64,000 nucleotides of DNA from Bacillus yapensis (GTDB lineage Bacteria > Bacillota > Bacilli > Bacillales > Cytobacillaceae): the NCBI RefSeq assembly GCF_005280205.1, contig NZ_SUND01000007.1:62001-126000 (forward strand). The letters run 5' to 3'. Positions 36,259-43,689 of this stretch are shown here, one piece after another (positions within the stretch are counted from its first letter, which is position 1; every line of letters starts with the position of its first letter). A program made the position numbers and the translations under genes. A model generated the notes under the pieces. It was given only the letters and a program-made list of their open reading frames with translations. It searched no databases and was not told the origin of the DNA.

Positions 36259-36687
36259 ATGTCATTACCTACTATTCCTAACATTACTCCAAAAATCTCA
36301 CTAACCCGTTGTGAAACGATCAATTTATTGCTTGCATCCATTGCATTAGAGGAGATTGGTTTATCCCATATTTTGAATGCAGAAGGGGAAAAAATACAAC
36401 ATTTCTTAAAAAAGGATCCTTGTAACGTTGAGGATTATATAAAATTAAATGCAAGCGTCAATAAGATGCTGCGATCGATTGTCAGTTCTCAAACATTACT
36501 TCAATTTAAGTTAGAAGAAGTTATTTCAATTGATGATGAGGCATGTCATGAAAAATGCGATTCGAAAGATAAAGACAAATGTTCTAAAAAATGTGATAAA
36601 CAAAAAAATAATATCTGTAAGGATACAAAGGTGATTCCTTGTATTTGTTCAAAGTGTCAAAGTAAAGAAAAGAATAAAGAATGCTAG
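36259..36687 (+). CDS. Surface-type helical-hairpin protein with Cys/Lys-rich tail
   Basis: 142 residues; ATG 36259 is preferred for TTGGAGGATCTAT directly before it. Residues 1-100 (SLPTIPNITPKISLTRCETI, NLLLASIALEEIGLSHILNA, then a second helix) match the two proteins at 47744 and 48213. The tail (KCDSKDKDKCSKKCDKQKN ..) has about ten cysteines and many lysines, suggesting metal binding or cross-linking (inference). No signal peptide. It sits with a glycosyltransferase gene inside the insert in the phage methylase gene. Family function is unknown to me; the ExxH-like EEIGLSH pattern recalls ferritin-like helices. Confidence 0.7.
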   Translation: MSLPTIPNITPKISLTRCETINLLLASIALEEIGLSHILNAEGEKIQHFLKKDPCNVEDYIKLNASVNKMLRSIVSSQTLLQFKLEEVISIDDEACHEKCDSKDKDKCSKKCDKQKNNICKDTKVIPCICSKCQSKEKNKEC

Positions 36688-36760
36688 AATTAAGCGCCTG
36701 TAACGCCTTTCCATCATTGATATGAATCGAGAGGAAACGTTTAGGAGAGGAGTTGAATCA

Positions 36761-37222
36761 TTGCAAACAAATCATAGTTTCGATGAAAAGAAAGTCATGA
36801 AAACGGTAGAAAATCATTACCATTTCATACAGTCATTTATTAAATTGATAATAAAATATTTTTTTGTTTATTCCTATGCAATTTCTTCAAAAAAAAAAAA
36901 TTTAACTGAAAAACAAATTATTCAATCTTTACTCCTAATTGAAAAGCTGCACATGTATATGAATTATCGGCATTATCTCTATAATCAGGTAATACCTTTA
37001 TCAGATGATCATTTTACCTACTATTCAATTGAAAGTAATAATACTTATTTATTAATAAAAAAATTACAGCACCTGATTAAGCAACATCATTTTGTCCATT
37101 CAGATAATCAATTGTTATGCAACAATATTATCTCTCAGATTCTGAACTATTACCCTGCTTCCACTGTTAAAATCATTATTTTGAAAGAACCTTCTCCTCC
37201 TTGGAAACCACCGAATCATTAA
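36761..37222 (+). CDS. Hypothetical protein of the inserted cassette
   Basis: 153 residues from TTG 36761, preferred because AGGAGAGGAG lies eight bases before; an upstream ATG at 36722 has no ribosome site. Helical, rich in His, Tyr and Lys (LHMYMNYRHYLYNQVIPLSD, LQHLIKQHHFVHSDNQLL), ending in EPSPPWKPPNH. No motif recognised and no signal peptide. It lies 22 bp before the glycosyltransferase gene, so the two are probably co-transcribed and functionally linked. Confidence 0.6.
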   Translation: MQTNHSFDEKKVMKTVENHYHFIQSFIKLIIKYFFVYSYAISSKKKNLTEKQIIQSLLLIEKLHMYMNYRHYLYNQVIPLSDDHFTYYSIESNNTYLLIKKLQHLIKQHHFVHSDNQLLCNNIISQILNYYPASTVKIIILKEPSPPWKPPNH

Positions 37223-37244
37223 TTATAACGGATGGGATGATTAA

Positions 37245-38279
37245 ATGACATCGCAGACAATCTCACTCTGTATGATTGTTAAAAACGAGGAAGATTTTAT
37301 TGAACAATGTTTACAAAGTGTTCAAAAGTTAGTTAATGAGATTATTATTGTGGATACGGGCTCAAGCGATCAAACGATTAACATTTGTAAGAACTATAAT
37401 GCTTCTATCTTTTCTTATGAATGGAATGATCATTTTGCAGAAGCCCGTAACTATGGTTTATCAAAGGCTAGTGGTAATTGGATATTATGGTTAGATGCTG
37501 ATGAAAAATTGGAAGTTCAAAAATCGAAATTAATACAAGATGCAATACAACAAACGAATGCGTTAATGATTTATATGCCTATTGTTAATTATTACGGTCA
37601 ATCTCTACCCATTCAAGAAGAAGATGCTTTTATCTATTACCAGCCACGACTATTTCGTAATCATGTAGGTATTCGATTTACTAATCGAATTCACGAAACA
37701 CTCCAACTACCCCAATCACTCGAATCATCTCATGATATAGTAAGTATTGATACTGAAATTTATCATTATGGTTATTTCAAAAAAATTACAGACCAACGAA
37801 ATAAATCTCGAAGGAATTTACAGGTCCTTTTTAAAGAATTTCAAGACAGTTCTCATAGTCCTTGGATTGAATATCATTTAGCTAGTGAATTTTATCGATT
37901 AAAAGAATATCAAACAGCTTTTAACTATATAAATAAATCAATCTTAGGATTTTTACAGCAAGGATATACACCTCCTGCTCTTTTATACCGTTTGAAATAT
38001 GATATTTTATTTGAGACGAAGAGCTATGAAGTTGCTAGTTTTAGTATTGATAAGGCTCTTCTTCTTTATCCGGATTATGTAGATCTTCATTTTTTAAAAG
38101 GGCTTTTTTTATTTCAAATAAAAAATTATCCAGCTGCAATAGCTTCATTTGATAAATGTCTGGAACTAGGAGAACATCACACAGACTATCTTATTACAAG
38201 GGGTGCAGGTAGCTTTAAAGCAGAACATTATAAACAATTATGTTTAAAAGCAATGATAGTTCCAGAAAGTGATTTGTAG
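37245..38279 (+). CDS. Family 2 glycosyltransferase with TPR-like repeats
   Basis: 344 residues. The GT-A domain (1-about 210) has ISLCMIVKNEEDFIEQCLQS, IIVDTGSSDQTINICKN, FAEARNYGLSKASGNWILWL and the metal-binding DADE. The C-terminal half is TPR-like (YHLASEFYRLKEYQTAFNYI, LHFLKGLFLFQIKNYPAAIA). This layout is shared with SunS-like and other protein-glycosylating enzymes (family knowledge). The stop is about 20 bp from the insert junction, so the end may be truncated. A neighbouring protein or repeat glycoprotein could be the substrate (inference). Confidence 0.85.
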   Translation: MTSQTISLCMIVKNEEDFIEQCLQSVQKLVNEIIIVDTGSSDQTINICKNYNASIFSYEWNDHFAEARNYGLSKASGNWILWLDADEKLEVQKSKLIQDAIQQTNALMIYMPIVNYYGQSLPIQEEDAFIYYQPRLFRNHVGIRFTNRIHETLQLPQSLESSHDIVSIDTEIYHYGYFKKITDQRNKSRRNLQVLFKEFQDSSHSPWIEYHLASEFYRLKEYQTAFNYINKSILGFLQQGYTPPALLYRLKYDILFETKSYEVASFSIDKALLLYPDYVDLHFLKGLFLFQIKNYPAAIASFDKCLELGEHHTDYLITRGAGSFKAEHYKQLCLKAMIVPESDL

Positions 38280-38297
38280 TTGGATGTCGTCAAGGAG

Positions 38298-38775
38298 CCC
38301 CTAAATGCGAAACAGCGGGCTTTTTCAGCTCGCTGTCTACATCGAAATCATCTTCTTTTATATTATCCTTAAGGGAATCCTTGAAAAGATCCTCCAACTC
38401 TCCCGGGTCAAAACCTGTCAAAGACACATCAAAGTCTGAAGCATTTAAGTCCGTGATGAGAAGTGCTAATTTGTCTTTATCCCAATCACCACTAATTTTA
38501 TTTAGTGCAATGTTCAGCGCCTTCTCCTTTTGCTCATCCATTTCAACAACTACGCATTCTATCTCATCCATGCCCATACTCAGCAGGATTTTCAAACGCT
38601 GATGACCTCCGATGACTCTGCCTGTGGTCTTATTCCATATTACGGGTTCTACATATCCAAACTCCTCAAGGGAGCGTTTAAGTTTCTCATATTCAGGATC
38701 ACCCGGTTTTAAATCCTTCCTTGGGTTATATTCAGCGGGGATGAGGTGTTTAGTTTTTATCTTCTCTATCAACAT
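38298..38775 (-). pseudogene. ParB-like half of the interrupted methyltransferase gene
   Basis: 5' part of the split gene. ATG 38775 has AAGGCGGTGG upstream. The ParB/Srx domain is clear: IKTKHLIPAEYNPRKDLK, VEPVIWNKTTGRVIGGHQRL, VVVEMDEQKEKALNIALNKI. After ..SELKKPAVSHLG the sequence leaves the gene and reaches a stop (GAP, TGA at 38290). The matching 3' half is at 31452-32216. It overlaps the end of metK by 26 bp. Confidence 0.88.
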
Positions 38776-39931
38776 ACTTTTCCACCGCCTTTCTAAATTC
38801 ATTGTACTTATTTACATCCTCCCACGGGAATAGACAACTATTAAAGTGACCATAAACAGCTGTATCAGAGTAAATCACATTCCTTAGACGCAACTTCTCT
38901 ATGATTGCCGCAGGTCTTAAATTGAAAATCTCCTGTGCAGCAAGAGTTAATATTTCGTCAGAAACAATACCTGTGCCAAGAGTATTTACAGAAAAGGCTA
39001 CAGGATTTGCCTTACCAATGGCATAGGATATACTAACTTCACATCTCTTTGCATATCCACACCAGACGATATGCTTTGCAATGTACCGAGCCATATAGGC
39101 ACCGCTTCGGTCAACTTTGGTGGGGTCTTTACCACTAAGTGCGCCTCCTCCATGAGATGCAAGTCCTCCATAGGTATCAACCATAACTTTTCTACCAGTT
39201 AAGCCTGTATCGGCAGCGGGACCACCTTCGACAAATCTACCAGAGGGGTTAATGAGAATTTCTGTTTCATCATCAAATGGGAAGTCCTCAAAGCACTGCC
39301 ATAGGACATTGTTAAGGATATCTGTCTTTAGTTCTTCCTGTGTTTTATTCTTATCATGCTGTACCGATATCACGATAGTCTTTATTCGCACTGGAGTGTC
39401 CCCTTCATATTCCACCGTCACCTGTGCTTTACCATCTGGGTGGATACCTTTTATCAGTTTCCCTTTTCGGCAATCATCCAGTCTCTTTACAATCCTGTGA
39501 GATAGTATAAGGGGTAGGGGAAGCATTTCTCCTGTTTCCTTTGTAGCATAGCCATACACAGTTCCTTGGTCTCCAGCACCTATCGAACCATACTGTTCAT
39601 TTATTCCATTTCTTGCTTCCAGTGCAGTATCCACGCCAGTTGCAATATCTACACTTTGTTTGTGTACAAATACATAAATTAAGAATCTAAGAGGGTTGTA
39701 TCCAATCTCTTTAAGGACATTCCTAACAATGTATCGGATGTCTATTTTCTCGCTGCAGGAGATTTCGCCCGCCACGATAATTTTCCCTTTGGTTGCCATT
39801 ACCTCACAAGCGACACGTGATGCTTTGTCTTTACGTAAACATGCTTCTAAAATGCTATCTGCTATGATGTCGCATAGTTTATCAGGATGTCCAGCACATA
39901 CACTTTCAGCTGTTAAATATCTTTTACTCAT
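38750..39931 (-). CDS. metK: S-adenosylmethionine synthetase, phage-encoded
   Basis: About 393 residues from ATG 39931 (GAGGAG upstream). Makes SAM from methionine and ATP. Motifs: CAGHPDKLCDIIADSILEAC, SIGAGDQGTVYGYATKETGE (methionine/ATP site), YGGLASHGGGALSGKDPTKV (P-loop-like GGGAxSGKD) and VDRSGAYMARYIAKHIVWCG. Full length for the family. It lies between terS and two DNA methylase genes that consume SAM, so a role in supplying cofactor for DNA methylation is likely (inference). Confidence 0.93.
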   Translation of the reverse strand: MSKRYLTAESVCAGHPDKLCDIIADSILEACLRKDKASRVACEVMATKGKIIVAGEISCSEKIDIRYIVRNVLKEIGYNPLRFLIYVFVHKQSVDIATGVDTALEARNGINEQYGSIGAGDQGTVYGYATKETGEMLPLPLILSHRIVKRLDDCRKGKLIKGIHPDGKAQVTVEYEGDTPVRIKTIVISVQHDKNKTQEELKTDILNNVLWQCFEDFPFDDETEILINPSGRFVEGGPAADTGLTGRKVMVDTYGGLASHGGGALSGKDPTKVDRSGAYMARYIAKHIVWCGYAKRCEVSISYAIGKANPVAFSVNTLGTGIVSDEILTLAAQEIFNLRPAAIIEKLRLRNVIYSDTAVYGHFNSCLFPWEDVNKYNEFRKAVEKYVDREDKN

Positions 39932-39948
39932 TATATATCTCCTCATCT

Positions 39949-40500
39949 TTATTTTCCTCTGCGGGCAGATAACAGTCGCTCCATCACATCGTCCTGTGGG
40001 TTTAAACCAGAATACTCTGTAGCACAATTCTCTTTAACGATTTGATAAATCTCCATCCACAATCTGTTTGTCTGACTCATAAAGTTCTGACTCATAGCTA
40101 CATAAGGACTTTGAATAGCATTGCCGGTAGTTGGATGCTTGGCAAGAAAGCCAAACTCGGTTACTGCTTCCTCACACTGTATCCATCTGGCCGCACTCAT
40201 GGCATATCGCTCTAGAAGCTGTGGAAGTACCAAATGGGCACAGCCTCGCTCCTCGAGCCATTTCCATGTAATTTCATAGATTTCACTCGCTACTAGGGTT
40301 TTTCCATCCTTTTGCACCGCTGAGAGCATGGCCATTGGCTTTGGCATTTCCTGCCCCTTCAGGTCAGCGGTATTTTGGAACTCAACGACTTCAAGCTTTC
40401 TCTTACCAGGATTCCCCTCTGCAATTTTGTCAGCAAGTGGTTTCTTCTTTTGACCGGAGCCTATACGGGCGCCGCCACGATTTGTTCCATCTTTGGCCAT
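39949..40500 (-). CDS. terS: Terminase small subunit, P27 family
   Basis: 183 residues. The basic N-terminus (RGGARIGSGQKKKPLADKIA) and GNPGKRKLEVVEF are typical of P27-family TerS, followed by the helical block WLEERGCAHLVLPQLLERYA and AIQSPYVAMSQNFMSQTNRL. It recognises the packaging site in the phage DNA. Located beside the HNH gene, the usual order in cos-type HK97-like phages. Confidence 0.92.
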   Translation of the reverse strand: MAKDGTNRGGARIGSGQKKKPLADKIAEGNPGKRKLEVVEFQNTADLKGQEMPKPMAMLSAVQKDGKTLVASEIYEITWKWLEERGCAHLVLPQLLERYAMSAARWIQCEEAVTEFGFLAKHPTTGNAIQSPYVAMSQNFMSQTNRLWMEIYQIVKENCATEYSGLNPQDDVMERLLSARRGK

Positions 40501-40611
40501 TCACTCACCTCTTTTCGTCGATGGGCCTATTACCCCGTTTGAAACCGCGTTTTTTCACGCGTTGCCCCACGCCCGTTACACAAATGAAAAGCTGTAGAGA
40601 TTTGACTCCCC
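40501..40611. other. Gene-free strip between HNH and terS, candidate packaging site
   Basis: 111 bp, noticeably more GC- and G/C-run-rich than the surroundings (minus strand GGTAGGGGGAGTC, ACGGGCGTGGGGCAACGCG). In phages with HNH plus P27-type terminases the cos site usually lies here. No inverted repeat strong enough to name a cut site was found. Confidence 0.35.
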
Positions 40612-40971
40612 CTACCGGGTTCCCCAACGGTCTCCATCTCTTGCAGTGATTGCAGAGTGGCAAGGAGTACAAAGAGCCATCAGATTACTTCTATCGTGAG
40701 TTCCTCCTCTTGCAAGAGGAAGAATGTGATGCACTTCAGCTGCTGGGGTCAGCTTTCCTTGTCTTTTACATTCCTCACAAAGAGGATGGGCTGCAATGTA
40801 GCGGTCACGTATCCTTTTCCAAGCACGACCATAACGCTTGCGGGTTGCTGGATCGCGGTCATACTTCTCATACCGTGCAGCTTCCTTCTTGCTATGCTCT
40901 TCACAAAAGCGCTTGTCAGTTAGCTCTGGGCAACCGGGGTAAGAGCACGGTCGCTTAGGTTTCTTTGGCAT
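40612..40971 (-). CDS. HNH endonuclease
   Basis: 119 residues. HNH core: CEECKRQGKLTPAAEVHHIL, PLARGGTHDRSNLMALCTPC, HSAIT; Cys pairs bind zinc and HH is catalytic. The N-terminus has another CxxxxC-type cluster (PCSYPGCPELTDKRFCEEH). AAGGAGGTGCAAGT precedes the ATG. Family knowledge: HNH proteins next to terminase assist cos cleavage and packaging. Confidence 0.93.
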   Translation of the reverse strand: MPKKPKRPCSYPGCPELTDKRFCEEHSKKEAARYEKYDRDPATRKRYGRAWKRIRDRYIAAHPLCEECKRQGKLTPAAEVHHILPLARGGTHDRSNLMALCTPCHSAITARDGDRWGTR

Positions 40972-40993
40972 ACTTGCACCTCCTTTTGCCCAT

Positions 40994-41032
40994 AGAAAAA
41001 GCCCTCGCAGGAGAAATGCTCCCGTGAAGGCT
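40994..41032 (-). terminator. Terminator upstream of the late operon
   Basis: The AGCC..GGCT stem with inner CGGGAG/CTCCTG pairing is followed by TTTTTC on the minus strand. It sits between the late-regulator gene and HNH, inside the leader that a promoter at 41059 would make. Confidence 0.75.
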
Positions 41033-41058
41033 ACTGTTTATTAATATTCCATACTACC

Positions 41059-41127
41059 ATTATATAACTTTCACCACGGACAAACAGTGTCATCGTATGC
41101 CAAACTGTGCCAAAGTGTGCCAATTTT
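41059..41127 (-). promoter_or_regulatory. Candidate late promoter with three phased TTGGCA sites
   Basis: The hexamer TTGGCA (plus TGCCAA) occurs at 41098, 41108 and 41118, exactly 10 bp apart, so on one face of the helix. About 33 bp downstream on the minus strand is TATAAT (41059-41064) with no good -35. This layout fits an activator-dependent promoter for HNH and the terminase genes. The array begins right at the stop codon of the late-regulator gene. Confidence 0.55.
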
Positions 41128-41540
41128 TATTTAGGTACCTTCAAATGTTGTAAAGCGGATGAATGAAGTCTATGCACGGTTCTCATAGAAACATTAAGAT
41201 TGACACAGATTTCTTCCCAGTTAAGAAAGTTAATGTATCGGTAGCGAAGAAGTAGCTTCTCATCCACGTTTTCCATCTGATTAATCGCTTCACGGATATC
41301 TGATTTCAGCTTTATTAATCGCTCAACCTCTTGTTGTATCTGTTGCTCCAAATCTACTATTCTTATCACATATTTTTCAAAAGGTGGATCAGTACTTTTT
41401 GTTTTACTGACTTTTTCCTCAAGAACGGGTGATGAAACACTTCGTGATAGATCTCTTAAGTTTTGTAGCTCTTCAAGGTCGGAATTAATCAATTCATTCA
41501 AACGGTAAGCCTGTTTTAAGAATTCCTTAGCTGTCATCAT
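41127..41540 (-). CDS. Sigma-70 region 4-like phage regulator (DUF1492-like)
   Basis: 137 residues. The C-terminal third (EKLLLRYRYINFLNWEEICV, NLNVSMRTVHRLHSSALQHL) is a sigma region 4 type helix-turn-helix. The first two-thirds are coiled coil (SDIREAINQM). This matches DUF1492-like late regulators of Bacillota phages. It lies at the end of the early operon, directly before the packaging genes, so it is the likely activator of the late promoter (inference). Overlaps the upstream gene by 4 bp. Confidence 0.8.
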   Translation of the reverse strand: MMTAKEFLKQAYRLNELINSDLEELQNLRDLSRSVSSPVLEEKVSKTKSTDPPFEKYVIRIVDLEQQIQQEVERLIKLKSDIREAINQMENVDEKLLLRYRYINFLNWEEICVNLNVSMRTVHRLHSSALQHLKVPK

Positions 41541-41758
41541 CGCACCGCCTCCTCTTGTAGCTGTTGAATTAATATGTCAGGGTTTAGGGATGTGAGGACA
41601 TTAAACAATCCAGAATGAAAGAAGCACTCAACCTCACGTTTTGTATATAAAGCAGAATCATTGCGAGGGTGTTTTGCTAATCTTTTCAGTGCAAAACGAT
41701 AATCCTTGACCGCCTGTAGAATAATGGCATTCGCCAGTTTTTCAAATGCATCTATCAT
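41537..41758 (-). CDS. Small hypothetical phage protein
   Basis: 73 residues, helical: IDAFEKLANAIILQAVKDYR, AKHPRNDSALYTKREVECFF, SLNPDILIQQL. A similar small gene often precedes the sigma-like regulator in Bacillota phages (DUF-type, unnamed here). It overlaps both neighbours by 4 bp (ATGA), so it is translationally coupled. Function unknown. Confidence 0.7.
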   Translation of the reverse strand: MIDAFEKLANAIILQAVKDYRFALKRLAKHPRNDSALYTKREVECFFHSGLFNVLTSLNPDILIQQLQEEAVR

Positions 41759-43116
41759 ACAACACCCCTCGCTTTCCCAAGATTTGCTTTGACCGCATTG
41801 ATAAGATCAGATTGTGTCTTTTCCTTTCGTTTCAAGGCCCTCATCACATCTTCATCAATCGTTCCTTTAGTAATAATGTGATGGATAACCACCGTTTCAT
41901 TTTGTCCTTGTCTCCAAAGTCTTGCATTGGTTTGCTGATAGAGTTCTAGACTCCAGGTAAGACCAAACCAAATAAGTGTTGAACCACCACTTTGTAAGTT
42001 AAGGCCGTGTCCTGCTGATGCAGGATGGATAACCGCCACAGAAATATCGCCGTTGTTCCAATCCTTGATATCCTTGGATGTTTTAATTTCTCTAACATTA
42101 AATCTTGCTTTAATACGCTCTAAATCGTGATTATACCAATATGCAATAAGAACAGGTTTGCCGTTTGCACCTTCGATTAAATCTTCAAGAGCATCCAGCT
42201 TGCGGTCATGGATAATATGAGTATTTTTATCATCATCATAGACAGCACCGTTTGCCATTTGCAGGAGTTTGCCAGAAAGGACTGCTGCATTCATGGCATC
42301 AATCTCCTCATTGGCAAGCTCAAGAACCATCTCTTCACGAAAGTGATCATATACGGATTGTTCTTTGTCATTCAGATACACGGGCACTTCATTGATAACG
42401 CACTCTGGCATTTTCAGAAAATCGACTGATTTCATGGAAATGGTGATATCCGAAATGAGCCGATATATGGCATCTTCAGCACCTGGCAATGGTTTATATG
42501 AAAATACGATTTGCTGATTACGTTTATCCGGTGTAAAAAAGGAATTGCGGTAGTGAGTTATGTATCTGCCGAGTCTTTTACCCATGTCGAGAATACGAAA
42601 CTCTGCCCACAAATCCATTAACCCATTACTGGAGGGTGTACCCGTAAGACCCACGATCCGTTTTGCCCTCGGCCTTACTTTTAGTAAACTTTTAAATCTT
42701 TTTGCACCATAGGATTTAAAGGATGATAGCTCATCGATTACCACCATGTCATAGTCAAAAGGGATGCCACTTTTGTTTACCAACCAGTCCACATTTTCTC
42801 TATTTATAAGGTAGACACTTGCAGGTTTTCTAAGAGCCGCCAATCGCTCCTGCTCTGTTCCAATCGCTACCGAAAACTCCAGCCCTTTTAAATGCTCCCA
42901 CTTATTTATCTCAGCTGGCCAAGTATCCCTTGCTACCCGAAGTGGAGCAATGACCAGAACCTTTCCAATTTCAAAACTATCAAGACATAAATCAAATATA
43001 GCTGTTAGAGTAATGACGCTTTTGCCAAGACCCATTTCTAAAAACACCGCAGCGATGGGATGCTCAAGTATGAAGTTCGTTGCATAGGTCTGATATTTAT
43101 GAGGATTGTATTTCAC
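41755..43116 (-). CDS. SNF2-family DEAD/DEAH helicase
   Basis: About 453 residues. GTG 43116 is preferred because GGAGG lies eight bases before it. Helicase motifs: I LEMGLGKSVITLTAI, Ia LVIAPLRVARDTWP, II DYDMVVIDELSSFKS, III GLTGTPSSNGLMD; C-terminal GHGLNLQSGGSTLIWFGLTW and QTNARLWRQGQNETVVIHHI (motif VI). A dsDNA translocase usual in phage replication modules. The start overlaps the end of the VRR-NUC gene by 20 bp. Confidence 0.92.
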   Translation of the reverse strand: MKYNPHKYQTYATNFILEHPIAAVFLEMGLGKSVITLTAIFDLCLDSFEIGKVLVIAPLRVARDTWPAEINKWEHLKGLEFSVAIGTEQERLAALRKPASVYLINRENVDWLVNKSGIPFDYDMVVIDELSSFKSYGAKRFKSLLKVRPRAKRIVGLTGTPSSNGLMDLWAEFRILDMGKRLGRYITHYRNSFFTPDKRNQQIVFSYKPLPGAEDAIYRLISDITISMKSVDFLKMPECVINEVPVYLNDKEQSVYDHFREEMVLELANEEIDAMNAAVLSGKLLQMANGAVYDDDKNTHIIHDRKLDALEDLIEGANGKPVLIAYWYNHDLERIKARFNVREIKTSKDIKDWNNGDISVAVIHPASAGHGLNLQSGGSTLIWFGLTWSLELYQQTNARLWRQGQNETVVIHHIITKGTIDEDVMRALKRKEKTQSDLINAVKANLGKARGVV

Positions 43117-43378
43117 CCAGTATCCCTCCAATCTGCTTAACATCATCAATGACATAGCAGGTAAAGCCTAACTTCTGTAATTGCTTTATTCTTCTAATCT
43201 GTAACGGACGAGGTTTCTTTCCGGGAGCCTTTAATTCCACAAAAGCCATCTTCCCATATGGTAAAAGCACAAGACGGTCTGGCATTCCATCTAAACCTGG
43301 ACTAACAAACTTCGCCGCAATACCTCCTATCTTTTTTACCTCAGCCACCAGTTTCTTTTCGATATATTTTTCAAGCAT
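43097..43378 (-). CDS. VRR-NUC domain nuclease
   Basis: About 93 residues from ATG 43378 (GGGAGGTATTT upstream). The single-domain VRR-NUC fold: KYIEKKLVAEVKKIGGIAAK, GLDGMPDRLVLLPYGKMAFV (catalytic Asp), ELKAPGKKPRPLQIRRIKQL (E-x-K). Stand-alone phage VRR-NUC proteins act on branched DNA or as replication/recombination nucleases (family knowledge). Partner of the SNF2 helicase in many phages. Confidence 0.9.
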   Translation of the reverse strand: MLEKYIEKKLVAEVKKIGGIAAKFVSPGLDGMPDRLVLLPYGKMAFVELKAPGKKPRPLQIRRIKQLQKLGFTCYVIDDVKQIGGILGEIQSS

Positions 43379-43403
43379 AAATACCTCCCATATAAAAAGG
43401 CTC

Positions 43404-43689
43404 GGAACAAGAAAACAACTTTGACCCAATTTTCCTATACGCGCGCGTATGCGTGTATGCACAGGCTACTATTACTTCTTTTTACTATTTATAAATAAAT
43501 AGGATACTTCTTGTTCCACTTGTTCCGAACCGTTGATTTTCCTTATCATTACTAGCTTTAGGGAAAGAAAGAGTATGGGAACAAGGTAAGGTACAACTTA
43601 GCGTTGTTCCTCGACTCGGGAATAAGCTCGTTGCTTTCCGTAGACAGGAAACGTCACAACACCATTCTTGTTCCCAGTGTACTTGTTCC
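43404..43689. repeat. Iteron-like CTTGTTCC array, candidate replication origin
   Basis: The 8-mer CTTGTTCC or its complement occurs at 43404-43411, 43510-43517, 43519-43526, 43578-43585, 43667-43674 and 43682-43689, plus the near copy GTTGTTCC at 43603. Between them lie a 28-bp strictly alternating purine-pyrimidine tract (43436-43463) and an AT-rich strip (43466-43505). The array covers the spacer between the primase and VRR-NUC genes and the 3' end of the primase gene. Confidence 0.55.

Noticed and set aside
36722-37222. ATG 36722 as start of the middle cassette gene
   Set aside because: No ribosome site; TTG 36761 follows AGGAGAGGAG at the right spacing. Not fully settled.
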